Shown: positions 38,064 to 47,507, counted from the stretch's first letter. The stretch is DNA of 47,659 bases from Clostridiaceae bacterium (GCA_012840075.1 DUMC01000068.1:1-47659), one strand, 5' to 3'. Notes: generated from the letters alone by a model not told the origin. Numbers and translations: made by a program.

Positions 38064-39530
38064 TTACATTATTAATTGCATTAAAGCTGATATCAATCCC
38101 ATTATTCCGCCAAGCAGCGCTCCAAACCATGTAATGGCGCTTAATTCTTTACTTGCTATTTCCAAAATCAGCTCTTCTACATAAGCAGCATCAAAGGTAT
38201 TTATTTTTTCTTCGATAATTTTAGGGATATCTAAGGTTTCCAAAGCTTTTGGAAGCTTACTTTTAATTATTTCTTTATAAATATCCATCAGCGAATCTAT
38301 AGCTCTGGAAATAGTTTCATCACCAATATTTTCTACAATTAAAGATATGGGTGTATTAATAAGTGCACCAATAATTTCACCCGTTAATTCATGAATGCTC
38401 TCATTAAAGGCCGGAGTTCCGGTTAAACTACGTATTCTCTCTTTTAACAAGTTAGCAAGATCGTCTCTAATATTCTCACTTGTAATTATTAGATTATTGT
38501 TTATAAAGTCAGAAATTCTGTCTTGAACTTCACTACTTGAAATATAATTACTTGATGTCTCAACTAATTGTGATAAGATTTGTTTTTTACTTTCTACCGG
38601 TATCTCTTTAAGAATAGCTGATACTCTGGTTTTAAGTATATTGTCCAATAGTATCCTGGCAATTAATAAAATATTGTCATCATTCTCACCGTTATCAAAA
38701 TATGCTTCCATGGCGGAAACAACTTTCTGTGCAATGCTTTCCGGATTGATAAATATAGTAACCACTTTACTGGTATTCTGAGAAATAGCATCCGTTAAGG
38801 CAGTCTTTAGTTTTATTTTTACAAAAGGATTTTTCAGCAATTTGGCAAGTCTTTCGGATATTTTTCTTTTATTGTTATTGACATAAGAATAAATAATATT
38901 TACTAATTCAGCTGAAATAATTTCACTTAATGCACGCTCCTCTTTTTCAAGTTTTTTCAGCTTTGATGCGACAATTGCTTCCAGCTCTTCTCTTAACTCT
39001 TGTGATGTGCTTAAATGTGTAATAAATTGCTTTATTTTTTCCGTTACGAGTTCTTTAAAGCTATCTTTATATTTGTTATAGATCTTATTTTCAACAAATT
39101 CGGCTAATTTATCAATAAAAGCTTCTTTTGCCAACTGATTGCATATAAAAGCCGAAGTTTTGTATTGTATAGCTTTTAATAGCAGATCATTTTTTTCATT
39201 AAATAAATCACCCAGAAGATCTTTTATTGTTTTGCCGCTACTTTTCAGGTATTCTATTTTATTTATAATCCATTTCTGCAACTGACTGTTTATTCTTTCT
39301 CCGGATAAAACTTCAGTAAGCACATCCGAAGTTAGCAAATGCTCTCCTACTGCATCCCCTATGCTTTTTGCAATTCTATCTTTCTCCTTTGGTATAAGTC
39401 CCGGAGTAAACGGAACATGTAAGCCGAATATCTCCATTCTATCATGCGGTCTGAACAACATTTTTATTGCAAGCCAATTTGTTATATAACCTATCACAGC
39501 ACCAACTATAATTGATATAACTAAATTCAT
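38064..39530 (-). CDS. DUF445 family membrane-anchored protein (YheB-like)
   Basis: The 488 residues begin with a membrane helix and the family signature GYITNWLAIKMLFRP and HVPFTPGLIPKEKDRIAKSIG. A long helical, Lys/Glu-rich soluble part follows, ending in a second membrane helix (WFGALLGGIMGLISALMQLIM). This is DUF445, of unknown function. The anchors at both ends suggest a hairpin held at the membrane. The stop codon lies in a run of TTACATTA repeats. It may be co-transcribed with ylmH. Confidence 0.9.
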   Translation of the reverse strand: MNLVISIIVGAVIGYITNWLAIKMLFRPHDRMEIFGLHVPFTPGLIPKEKDRIAKSIGDAVGEHLLTSDVLTEVLSGERINSQLQKWIINKIEYLKSSGKTIKDLLGDLFNEKNDLLLKAIQYKTSAFICNQLAKEAFIDKLAEFVENKIYNKYKDSFKELVTEKIKQFITHLSTSQELREELEAIVASKLKKLEKEERALSEIISAELVNIIYSYVNNNKRKISERLAKLLKNPFVKIKLKTALTDAISQNTSKVVTIFINPESIAQKVVSAMEAYFDNGENDDNILLIARILLDNILKTRVSAILKEIPVESKKQILSQLVETSSNYISSSEVQDRISDFINNNLIITSENIRDDLANLLKERIRSLTGTPAFNESIHELTGEIIGALINTPISLIVENIGDETISRAIDSLMDIYKEIIKSKLPKALETLDIPKIIEEKINTFDAAYVEELILEIASKELSAITWFGALLGGIMGLISALMQLIM

Positions 39531-39588
39531 ACATACCTCTCTTTGGTCAAGTGCAAACTATATTACTCCAATTATTATATGCACAGTA

Positions 39589-40677
39589 TTAAACATTGAA
39601 TCTGAAATTAATTATATCACCGTCCTGGACTATGTAATCCTTGCCTTCTAGGGTTAACAAACCTTTTTCCTTGACTTTTTGCATCGACCCAAGCTCTTTT
39701 AAATGCTCGAATTTGCAAACTTCTGCTCTTATAAAGCCCTTTTCGATATCCGAATGTATTTTCCCGGCAGCCTTTTTAGCCGTAGTTCCCCGTTTTATCG
39801 TCCATGCTTTGACTTCATCTTCTCCCGTGGTTAGGAAAGAAATCAGACCCAAATAATCATAAGTAGTTCTTGCAAGCTTGTCTATTCCGGTTTCAGTTAT
39901 ACCAAGGTCTTCCATAAATAATTTCCTGTCTTCAGGATCCAATTGGCTTATTTCCAATTCGGATTTTATACACAATTCTATCATTGGTATGTTAAATTGC
40001 TTGGTATAACTTGCAAGTTCCTCTTTCCCAGGATAATCTTTGGATGTAAACTGCTTTTCATCAAGATTTATTACAAAAATAATAGGTTTTTCAGATAAGA
40101 ATGAAAAAGTCTTTAAAAGATTCCTTTCTTCTTCACTTAACTCAATATTGTGCAGAAGTACACCGTTTTCAAGACCTTCCCTGCATTTTTTTAACACTTC
40201 CAGTTCAGCCAGATTTTCTTTTGTAATTTTTTTTCCCGTTTCTATTCGATGTATTCTGTTTTCTATTACTCCCAAATCAGAAAACAACAATTCCAAGTTT
40301 ATAGTTTCTATATCTCGCATGGGATCAATATTACCGTCGACATGAGGTACATTGTCATTTTCAAAAGCTCTGACTATGTGTATTAGAGCATCGGTTTTCC
40401 TTACATTTTCAAGAAATTTGTTACCTACGCCTTCACCCATGCTTGAACCTTTAACCAAGCCGGGCAAGTCTATTACTTCTATGGTTGCATATGTTATTTT
40501 TCTTGGATTATACAGCTTTGCAAGAAAATCCACTCTTTCATCAGGAACTTTTGCTATTCCCAACGTTCCTTCAACTTTAATTTTTGAATAATCTGTAGTG
40601 TCCGGTTCAGCCCCGGTCAGTAAATTAAACAATGTAGTTTTTCCAACAGCCGGTAATCCAACTAATCCTATCTTCAT
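39589..40677 (-). CDS. ychF: Ribosome-associated ATPase YchF (Obg-family)
   Basis: YchF is an Obg-related P-loop protein that prefers ATP and is tied to translation and oxidative-stress control. It has GLPAVGKTTLFN at 6-17, DLPGLVKGSSMGEGVGNKFL for switch II, and the atypical NLDE in place of NKxD. A coiled-coil insert and a C-terminal TGS domain (FLTTGEDEVKAW, AEVCKFEHL, YIVQDGDIINFRFNV) complete it. At 362 residues it has the standard length. The ATG has no ribosome-binding site but overlaps the stop of a 21-codon ORF. Confidence 0.96.
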   Translation of the reverse strand: MKIGLVGLPAVGKTTLFNLLTGAEPDTTDYSKIKVEGTLGIAKVPDERVDFLAKLYNPRKITYATIEVIDLPGLVKGSSMGEGVGNKFLENVRKTDALIHIVRAFENDNVPHVDGNIDPMRDIETINLELLFSDLGVIENRIHRIETGKKITKENLAELEVLKKCREGLENGVLLHNIELSEEERNLLKTFSFLSEKPIIFVINLDEKQFTSKDYPGKEELASYTKQFNIPMIELCIKSELEISQLDPEDRKLFMEDLGITETGIDKLARTTYDYLGLISFLTTGEDEVKAWTIKRGTTAKKAAGKIHSDIEKGFIRAEVCKFEHLKELGSMQKVKEKGLLTLEGKDYIVQDGDIINFRFNV

Positions 40678-40739
40678 AATGCATCAGGATCAAGTAATAA
40701 TTTACCTATCCTGTATTCAACTCCTTCCCTCAGACACAT
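40674..40739 (-). CDS. Candidate 21-residue upstream ORF coupled to ychF
   Basis: A minus-strand ORF (MCLREGVEYRIGKLLLDPDA plus a final Leu) ends in TGA that overlaps the ychF ATG. Protein-like sequence (KNVDERVLK) continues in frame for ten codons upstream of its ATG to a TAA, so it may be a gene remnant or a coupled leader. It has no evident ribosome-binding site. The product has no recognisable family. Confidence 0.3.
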   Translation of the reverse strand: MCLREGVEYRIGKLLLDPDAL

Positions 40740-40833
40740 TTTTAAAACACGTTCATCAACATTTTTAGTTTACCACTTTAAGTTAAAATTGTGAACAACT
40801 TATTCGAAATTGATATTACCCGGAGCCGAAAAT

Positions 40834-42765
40834 TTACATATCACTTTTCCAAGGTGTAAAAAAAATCGTGGTAGCATAAATTTCAAAATCACCGCCAAAA
40901 TATACACCGGCACCAAACTTATCATACTCACCCAAAATATTTTTTCTATGACCGCTTGAATTCATTAATGCTTCGTGAGCATCTATAGCCCATGCATATC
41001 CCGCTGCTATATTTTCTCCTGCCGCTCTGAAGTTTATGCCATCATCCTTCATTCTTTCAAAAGGATCTTTGCCGTCAGGGTTAATATGGTCAAAAAAATG
41101 TCTGTCAGCCATATCCTTACTATGCTTACGTGCAGTTTTAACTGCAACTTCATCCCATTCAATAGGCTTCTTACCAAACTTAACTCTTGAAGCATTTACA
41201 AGGTCAAGCATTTGTCTTTCATAGCTCTCAATAAGTTCAGGCGTAGGTTTTATATAAAAATCCATAAGATTTTCTTCCGTTTCTTTGTCAATAACCAGTA
41301 CGGAACTGATTTTATCATTATTAAAGCTGTCAAAATAAAAACTTACATAATTATTATCGATTAAGTAGAGATTTATATTCATACCCTCATTTGAAATAAA
41401 AATTACATTATCCTTTTGTATGTACTTTAAAGGCTCACCGTAACAGTCAACGATTTGCTTTTTTGTATTGGAAGCATCAAAGCTCTTACCCGATTTCTCA
41501 TCATGAAATTTGAATTTTGTTGCATTGGAGTAGAGTCCTACAACCTTCCCATTTGAAATTCCAACCTGAATGTATTCATTATAATCCTTGTTGTAGATAT
41601 ACCATTCAAAACCGTACTTGCTTAAATCTTTTCTTGAAGGTTCTCCTAGCTTGTTAAGAACTTTCTCCTCAGCCTCTCCCATAAATATCACGTTATTTCC
41701 GACCGATATAGAAAGCGTTTTTGTTTCAACAGATTTTTTCCCTTCATTATTTGATCCATTTTCATTACCGGAACCGTTATTATCTTTTAAATAGTCGTTA
41801 ATAGACGAATCATTAGAATTGTTTGTATTGGATGGATCATCTTTGTCAGCCGGATCTTCTTTATTGTTTGCATTATTGTCGTTTGTTTCATTGCTGCTTG
41901 TATCATTGCCAGTGTTATTTTTCAACCCTTTTAATATATTCAGAAAGAATTCTAACGTTCTCTTACCTATAACAATAGCTTGCTCTCTTGTAGTAGTTCC
42001 AAGAGGATTTATTTTATTTGAACCCACACCTTTCATTATATCAATACTGCTTAGGAATGAAACACCTTCCAAAGCCCAGTCCGATATTAAGTATGCATCA
42101 GTAAAACTCAATTTTCCTCCGTCTTTGGAGACAAATGAAGAAACATATGTATCTAACTCGGGTGATACTGCTTTTATGGTACGTAATATAATAACACAAA
42201 TTTCCTGCCTTGTAATGGTATTATGTGGGCTGAATTTATTATTACCGGTTCCCTTAACTATTCCCAATTTAAATGCCTTGAGCACATCCGAATCCTGTGT
42301 ATCTAAAAAAGGACTGGGGTTGTATTCTTCCGCCTTTTTGCCTGATAATATTTCATATAACCTTACCACAATTCCGCAAAATTCTTCTCTGGTTATATTG
42401 CTTCTGAAATATTTCAGTAATTCCGGTTTTATTAACCCATATTCAGTTGCTTGAGATATTTCTTCTATTGCCCAAGAACTGGGGAGATGTTCATCTTCAT
42501 TTGTTTCAACGGCACTGCCATATCCGGGGTTCAAACTTTCATTTTCACTATAGGCAACATACAAATCATCAATCTTGTTTATACTATAAAACTTATGTAA
42601 CATACCGGTTTTATTTTTATTATCAGCTGAACCGGCGGAATTTAAAGGTAAAGATAAGAATACAACACTAAAACTTAATACCATGCTCACGCAATAAGCT
42701 ATAATTCTGTTAATCCGCTTTTTATTACTGCAATTTATAAGATGATTTAAGTATTTACTTTTCAT
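40834..42765 (-). CDS. S-layer-homology and CAP-domain surface protein
   Basis: The 643-residue exported protein starts with a positively charged segment and a signal helix (about 20-45). Three SLH repeats follow (about 90-275), which bind secondary wall polymers. Then come an Asn/Asp/Ser-rich linker (about 285-350), a CAP-associated domain (about 350-490, VLNKLGEPSRKDLSKYGFEWYIYN) and a C-terminal CAP/SCP domain (about 515-643) with HSKDMADRHFFDH, AGENIA and NSSGHRKNIL. It would sit on the cell surface; the substrate of bacterial CAP domains is unknown. It follows the MATE gene by 9 bases and may share its transcript. Confidence 0.93.
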   Translation of the reverse strand: MKSKYLNHLINCSNKKRINRIIAYCVSMVLSFSVVFLSLPLNSAGSADNKNKTGMLHKFYSINKIDDLYVAYSENESLNPGYGSAVETNEDEHLPSSWAIEEISQATEYGLIKPELLKYFRSNITREEFCGIVVRLYEILSGKKAEEYNPSPFLDTQDSDVLKAFKLGIVKGTGNNKFSPHNTITRQEICVIILRTIKAVSPELDTYVSSFVSKDGGKLSFTDAYLISDWALEGVSFLSSIDIMKGVGSNKINPLGTTTREQAIVIGKRTLEFFLNILKGLKNNTGNDTSSNETNDNNANNKEDPADKDDPSNTNNSNDSSINDYLKDNNGSGNENGSNNEGKKSVETKTLSISVGNNVIFMGEAEEKVLNKLGEPSRKDLSKYGFEWYIYNKDYNEYIQVGISNGKVVGLYSNATKFKFHDEKSGKSFDASNTKKQIVDCYGEPLKYIQKDNVIFISNEGMNINLYLIDNNYVSFYFDSFNNDKISSVLVIDKETEENLMDFYIKPTPELIESYERQMLDLVNASRVKFGKKPIEWDEVAVKTARKHSKDMADRHFFDHINPDGKDPFERMKDDGINFRAAGENIAAGYAWAIDAHEALMNSSGHRKNILGEYDKFGAGVYFGGDFEIYATTIFFTPWKSDM

Positions 42766-42774
42766 ATCCTGTAT

Positions 42775-44205
42775 TCACTCCAATCCTTCTGATGATTCAT
42801 CCTGAACTTGCGAATCGTAACTTATTATACCATTCTTATCATACTTATTTATTACAATTAGATAAAATAATGATGACAAAACCGTACCTTTGAATACGCT
42901 GCTTAAACTTATTGCCCACCATATGCCATTCAGTTTTAACGGAGTATAACTTGACAATATCCATGCAGCAGGGATTCTCAATGCATTAAAAACTATTCCC
43001 ACTGCAGATGGTATTGATGTTTTACCCAATCCATTGAAAGCACCTTGGGTAGTTATCTCCAAGCACATAAAACATTGTGATATGCTTAACACTCGTAAAT
43101 AAACAATGCCCATATCTATTGCATCTTTTTCATGCAGAAAAACTTCAAAAATAGGTCCGCCAAAAAATATAAATAATATTGTGGCAAAAAAACCTATACT
43201 GCAAGCGGATAACAGAGCTGATTTGTAACCTTTGATTATTCTTTCATATTTTTTTGCTCCGAAATTCTGTCCTACGAAAGCACCAAGTGCCGTGGAAAAC
43301 CCTCCAGCAGTCATCCATGAAAGTGATTCTATTTGAGCACCCACCTTTTGAACTGCAACTGCAGTAGGACCATATGAAGCTACAATTCTGCTTATAACCA
43401 TTGCAATAAGGGCAAATATGCCTTCCTGAGCTGCAACAGGAAGACCTAATTTAATGATAGCTTTTATTTTCGATAAATCTACCTTTTTAAATAAATTAAC
43501 TTTAAAATAACTCTCATCCTGTTTCTTTAAAGCAATTATATAAATAACGGTAACAACAAATTGAGCAAATACTGTAGCAAGAGCTGCACCGGCAACATCC
43601 ATCCTTGGGAAAGGACCAATACCGAAGATAAGCACGGGATCCAATATAATATTAGTTACCAGACCTATAGTATTTATTAAAAAAGGAATTCTGCTGTTTC
43701 CCGCTCCATTAAAAATTGCGGTAAAAACAGGGTTTATGAAGGTAAAGCCTAACCCTGTTACAACAACAGACAGGTATGTCACAGCCATATTTATAACCGT
43801 CACATCACCAAGCTTAAAAAAACCTATTAATTCATGCCTTAAGAAGAAAACAAAACAGCTGTAAAGGATTGCTAAAAAAAGTGAAAGTTGTATTGAATTC
43901 TGCGCAAATTGTTTTGCATTTTCGAGGTTCTTCTCTCCCAAACTTTGAGCTACAAATACTTGTGCCCCTATTCTGCACAAAATGATTATAGCTTCTGCAA
44001 GCCATAAAAAAAAGCCTGCTGTACCGACTGCCGCTACTGCACCGCTTCCTATTTTGCCCACCCACATCATATCTGTGAGATTGTAAGCCATTTGTATAAA
44101 CGATGTTCCCATAATAGGTAAAGCCAATTTTGTTAGTGTTCCAAATATATCTCCTGATGTTAAATCAATATTACTTTTTAACCTTGCCATTTGTTTTAAT
44201 GTCAC
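42775..44205 (-). CDS. MATE family efflux transporter
   Basis: This is a polytopic exporter of the MATE family (sodium- or proton-driven export of drugs and metabolites). About twelve hydrophobic segments, the N-terminal TLPIMG-like start (LTKLALPIMGTSFIQMAYNLTDMMWVG), and the repeat at mid-protein (IKLGLPVAAQEGIFALIAMVIS) support it. The frame opens at ATG 44232 without a ribosome-binding site. GTG 44205 follows AAGGAG by 4 bases and ATG 44190 follows AGGTGA by 11, so the start is uncertain by up to 14 codons. It lies just upstream of the SLH-CAP gene. Confidence 0.92.
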   Translation of the reverse strand: MTLKQMARLKSNIDLTSGDIFGTLTKLALPIMGTSFIQMAYNLTDMMWVGKIGSGAVAAVGTAGFFLWLAEAIIILCRIGAQVFVAQSLGEKNLENAKQFAQNSIQLSLFLAILYSCFVFFLRHELIGFFKLGDVTVINMAVTYLSVVVTGLGFTFINPVFTAIFNGAGNSRIPFLINTIGLVTNIILDPVLIFGIGPFPRMDVAGAALATVFAQFVVTVIYIIALKKQDESYFKVNLFKKVDLSKIKAIIKLGLPVAAQEGIFALIAMVISRIVASYGPTAVAVQKVGAQIESLSWMTAGGFSTALGAFVGQNFGAKKYERIIKGYKSALLSACSIGFFATILFIFFGGPIFEVFLHEKDAIDMGIVYLRVLSISQCFMCLEITTQGAFNGLGKTSIPSAVGIVFNALRIPAAWILSSYTPLKLNGIWWAISLSSVFKGTVLSSLFYLIVINKYDKNGIISYDSQVQDESSEGLE

Positions 44206-44232
44206 CTGTCTCCTTATTCTTTTATGTTCCAT

Positions 44233-44744
44233 GTTACTTTAATATTCTGCTTTTAACTTCCTATTTTCTCCAAGATATAAATGATGCAATAAATATAATT
44301 GATACACAAAATTTACTATAAATAAAATTTAATTGCTGCATATAAAATTTAATTTCTTCTTATATCGACACAACTATATGATTTTAACCCAAAATCCATT
44401 CAAGAGTCAACATGTCGGATTTTGTGCTATATTATATGATTATAAAACAATTTTAAAAGTGTTAGATAATTTTAAAAGAGTAAGGGATAACTCTACGTAT
44501 CAAAAATATGCTTAAGCGCTCAAAGTTGAGGGAAATGTTTCGTTGAAAGTAAAATTTCTAATTCACAATTCCTAATTTATTAAAAAATCCCGGAAGGAAT
44601 CATTGTTTGTTCCTTTCCGGGATTTCCCAAACTACAAACTTTATAAATATCTTTTTGATAAAGATAATAATTGGTTTATATTTAATTAACTTCAATTTAT
44701 CCTTTAAAAATATTATTAATTTATCCTTTAATTACTTTTTGTAA
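44233..44744. other. Intergenic region without genes
   Basis: About 510 bases between the MATE gene and the MerR gene. It holds the MerR terminator (44585-44625) and AT-rich sequence that would include the MATE promoter. No frame here has protein-like composition or a ribosome-binding site. Confidence 0.6.
44585..44625 (-). terminator. Intrinsic terminator of the MerR-family gene
   Basis: AAATCCCGGAAGGAA (44585-44599) pairs with TTCCTTTCCGGGATTT (44610-44625) with one bulge. On the minus strand the stem is followed by TTTTTTAAT. Confidence 0.88.
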
Positions 44745-45506
44745 TCATTTCATTCCGGTATAAACCAGAATGGCATCTCTTAAAAACTCTGCTAATCCGG
44801 GCTGTTCTTTATCGTAATATGCTCTGAATCTTTCGTCATCAACGTACCTCTGTGCAAGACCTGCGTGTGCTTCTTTGCTGTAGGTATTCCATGTATAGCA
44901 CAACCACTGGCGGTGAAGATCTGCAGCTTTCTGAGCCAGTTCTCCTGCAGGATCTCCCGTTTTATATGCTGCTTTCAATGTTTCAAGTATTTCTGAACTT
45001 AGTTTTTCAAACTCTTTATATTGTTCCTGTGTCATATTTAAGATTTTTTTATTCGACTTATTAACTGCATCTTCACCATACTTTTCTCTGATTTCTTTTC
45101 CATATTTCTTTTCGTTTTCTTCAATTAAGCTTCGTTTGAATCCTTCAAATTTTTCCCTATCACTCATTTTAATTTTTCCCTCCGTTAAGGCTATAGTTTT
45201 CTCTACATTCTCAATTAACAAATCCAGTTGTTTTCTTTTTTCAAGGAGTTTTTCACGATGTTCCTTCAGTGCTTTTACTTTGTCAAAAGACGGTGATGAT
45301 ATAATTTCCTTTATTTTGTCTAATTTTACACCTAATTCCCTGTAAAACAATATTTGTTGTAACTTATCAACTTCTGCCTCACCGTAAATCCGGTACCCTG
45401 ATGAGTTGATTTTTGCAGGCTTAAGCAACCCTATTTCATCATAATATCTTAAAGTCCTTGTGCTGACACCGGCCAGATTGCTCAGCCCTTGCACCGTATA
45501 TTCCAC
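44745..45506 (-). CDS. MerR-family regulator with TipAS-type C-terminal domain
   Basis: The 253-residue regulator has a MerR winged helix (about 2-70: LSNLAGVSTRTLRYYDEIGLLKP, SGYRIYGEAEVDKLQQILFYRELG), a dimerisation coiled coil (about 70-115), and a C-terminal TipAS-like helical domain (about 130-253) that in TipA binds antibiotics or other hydrophobic ligands. The frame is open to 45557, but AAGGAGG lies 7 bases before GTG 45506, which fixes the start. Its own promoter has the MerR-type 19-base spacer and an operator palindrome, so autoregulation is likely. Confidence 0.92.
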   Translation of the reverse strand: MEYTVQGLSNLAGVSTRTLRYYDEIGLLKPAKINSSGYRIYGEAEVDKLQQILFYRELGVKLDKIKEIISSPSFDKVKALKEHREKLLEKRKQLDLLIENVEKTIALTEGKIKMSDREKFEGFKRSLIEENEKKYGKEIREKYGEDAVNKSNKKILNMTQEQYKEFEKLSSEILETLKAAYKTGDPAGELAQKAADLHRQWLCYTWNTYSKEAHAGLAQRYVDDERFRAYYDKEQPGLAEFLRDAILVYTGMK

Positions 45507-45663
45507 ATGAATACCTCCTTGAAAAAATTCAAAAAATTTTCCCCAGTGCACCAGCATTTGTAAGTTCCTTAAATATTTTTGTAAGTTCCATAAAGGATGT
45601 TAATGGTTACAGAAACAATTGCATTTGCTGCTTCTTCTTGTGCACTGAAACAATCTTGAATTA

Positions 45664-45694
45664 ACTATACACCTTAACGTTACGTTAATGTCAA
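45664..45694 (-). promoter_or_regulatory. MerR-type promoter with 19-bp spacer and operator
   Basis: On the minus strand TTGACA (45694-45689) and TATAGT (45669-45664) are 19 bases apart, the over-long spacing typical of MerR-activated promoters. The spacer holds the perfect palindrome TTAACGT-T-ACGTTAA (45674-45688). It drives the MerR gene through a leader of about 150 bases. Confidence 0.85.
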
Positions 45695-45734
45695 TAGGGT
45701 TTGTTAATATTTTTGTTTCTAAAATCTGTTTATT

Positions 45735-46673
45735 TTATTCTAAGCTTGCAAATAGTTCAGTTGACAAATATCTCTCTCCTGTATCCGGAAGTAGCACTAC
45801 AATTGTTTTGCCTTTGTTTTCAGGACGTTTTGCAACTTGCGTTGCTGCATAAAGAGCAGCTCCTGATGAAATTCCTACAAGCAATCCTTCACTGGTTGCA
45901 ACTTTCCTCGATGTTTCAAATGCATCCTCATTTTTTACTGTAATTATTTCATCTATTATGCTTCTATTTAAAACAGCTGGAACAAAACCTGCTCCTATAC
46001 CCTGGATTTTATGAGGACCCGGATTTCCTCCTGATAACACCGGAGATGACGCAGGTTCAACAGCAATTATTTTTACTTCAGGTTTTTTACTTTTAAGCAC
46101 TTCTCCTACCCCGGTAATTGTCCCACCGGTTCCTACTCCTCCTACAAAAATATCAACCTGACCGTCCGTATCATTCCATATCTCCTGAGCAGTGGTTTTT
46201 CTGTGTATTTCAGGATTTGCGGGGTTTTCGAATTGCTGAGGCATAAATGAATTCGGAATCTGTGCAGCTAATTCTTGGGCCTTTTTGATAGCACCTTTCA
46301 TACCTTCGGCACCGGGAGTCAATACTAATTCAGCTCCAAGAGCCTTTAAAAGTTTTCTTCTTTCTATACTCATTGTTTCAGGCATTGTTAAGATTAATCT
46401 GTATCCTCTTGCTGCTGAGACAAATGCAAGAGCTATTCCTGTATTGCCGCTGGTTGGTTCAATTATAACCGTATCTTTATTGATAAGTCCCTTTTCTTCA
46501 GCATCTTTTATCATGGCATATCCTATTCTGTCTTTTACACTTCCAGCAGGGTTAAAATATTCAAGTTTAGCTATTAATCTTGCTTCAATCCCGTTTTGCA
46601 TATTGTAGTTTGAAAGCTCAAGCAGAGGGGTATTTCCAATTAATTCAGTTAGATTTTTTGCTATCTTTGACAT
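45735..46673 (-). CDS. cysK: Cysteine synthase A (O-acetylserine sulfhydrylase)
   Basis: CysK makes cysteine from O-acetylserine and sulfide with PLP. The PLP Lys is at 47 in [11 protein letters not shown], the substrate loop [10 protein letters not shown] near 73-82, and the [12 protein letters not shown] phosphate loop near 178-189, followed by the C-terminal [11 protein letters not shown]. At 312 residues it has the usual length. AGGAGGAG lies 6 bases before the ATG. It has its own sigma-A-type promoter and follows an Rrf2/CymR-like regulator gene, the usual partner in Firmicutes. Confidence 0.96.
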   Translation of the reverse strand: MSKIAKNLTELIGNTPLLELSNYNMQNGIEARLIAKLEYFNPAGSVKDRIGYAMIKDAEEKGLINKDTVIIEPTSGNTGIALAFVSAARGYRLILTMPETMSIERRKLLKALGAELVLTPGAEGMKGAIKKAQELAAQIPNSFMPQQFENPANPEIHRKTTAQEIWNDTDGQVDIFVGGVGTGGTITGVGEVLKSKKPEVKIIAVEPASSPVLSGGNPGPHKIQGIGAGFVPAVLNRSIIDEIITVKNEDAFETSRKVATSEGLLVGISSGAALYAATQVAKRPENKGKTIVVLLPDTGERYLSTELFASLE

Positions 46674-46734
46674 TTAAAACTCCTCCTGATATTAAATATT
46701 TTTATGTATATTCATTTTTATTTTGTTTGATATT

Positions 46735-46757
46735 AATTCCTAGTATTCTTATATGTT
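46735..46757 (-). promoter_or_regulatory. Possible CymR/Rrf2 operator upstream of cysK
   Basis: A partial match to the CymR-type element ends in TAGGAATT on the minus strand, just downstream of the cysK -10, a position suited to repression. The left half of the element matches poorly. Confidence 0.3.
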
Positions 46758-46769
46758 TTATTGGTTATA

Positions 46770-46798
46770 ATTTTAATACTTATTCTATTATTTGTCAA
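46770..46798 (-). promoter_or_regulatory. cysK promoter
   Basis: TTGACA (46798-46793), a 17-base spacer and TAAAAT (46775-46770) on the minus strand precede cysK by about 100 bases. Confidence 0.75.
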
Positions 46799-46853
46799 TA
46801 CATCTTTTATTATTTAATGCTTCTTAATGTAACATTGCTGCATCTATAAAAAA

Positions 46854-46892
46854 GCAAAAAGCTACATCTGCTCTACACGATATAGCTTTTGC
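46854..46892 (-). terminator. Intrinsic terminator of the Rrf2 gene
   Basis: GCAAAAAGCTA (46854-46864) pairs with TAGCTTTTGC (46883-46892). On the minus strand the stem is followed by TTTTTTAT. It separates the regulator transcript from cysK. Confidence 0.75.
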
Positions 46893-46977
46893 GTCAATAT
46901 TCTTCGTCATGTTGAATTTTTAAACTTTTTAATTTAAATTAAATTTAAATAATTTTAAGCAAAATATAATGTTACAT

Positions 46978-47436
46978 TTAGATATAATACATTAGAGCTT
47001 GAGGTCCATTCATCTTTTTATACTCATTTACCAAATCTTCCAGCGTAATATTATCAACAACTTTATTGATACTCTCATTTATCTTATCCCAGACGTTAAT
47101 TTTAATGCAGTACTGGATACTATTCGGTTCTATTTTTTCTGCTTCCGGTGTAAAATCTATAATATTCAAACTTCCTTCCAAAGCTCTCAGTATATCACCT
47201 ACTTTTATTTCAGAGGGTTGTGCTGCAAGAACGTATCCGCCTTGGGCTCCTTTTACACTCTTAACCAAGCCTGCTTTTCTCAATAACGAAAAAACCTGCT
47301 CAAGATAGTTTTCAGATATGTTTTGGCTTTCAGCAATGCTTTTAAGAGCCACTTGTTCACCGCAAGACCGTATCGCTAAGTCTACCATAGCTCTAAGTCC
47401 GTATCTTCCTTTTGTTGAAAGTTTCGTAAAAACCAC
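46978..47436 (-). CDS. Rrf2-family transcriptional regulator (CymR-like)
   Basis: The 152-residue winged-helix regulator has the Rrf2 N-terminus (TKLSTKGRYGLRAMVDLA) and KGAQGGYVLA wing. The three clustered Cys of IscR-type members, which hold a Fe-S cluster, are absent; only Cys25 and one near 109 remain, neither placed as in IscR. This and the cysK neighbour point to CymR, the cysteine-metabolism repressor that works with CysK as co-repressor. The GTG at 47436 follows AAGGA, but GAGGTGG sits 5 bases before an ACG at the place where relatives begin MKLS, so the start is open. Confidence 0.88.
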   Translation of the reverse strand: MVFTKLSTKGRYGLRAMVDLAIRSCGEQVALKSIAESQNISENYLEQVFSLLRKAGLVKSVKGAQGGYVLAAQPSEIKVGDILRALEGSLNIIDFTPEAEKIEPNSIQYCIKINVWDKINESINKVVDNITLEDLVNEYKKMNGPQALMYYI

Positions 47437-47507
47437 CTCTTTTTTTCCTTGTATTCCTATCTAATTAGTTACTTATCTTTAATTTTGATGCTATTATAAA
47501 TTTTTTA

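Noticed and set aside
41819-42454. 211-codon plus-strand ORF opposite the SLH-CAP gene
   Set aside because: Antisense frame over the SLH repeats and Asn-rich linker; no ribosome-binding site, Ser/Leu-rich composition typical of a shadow.
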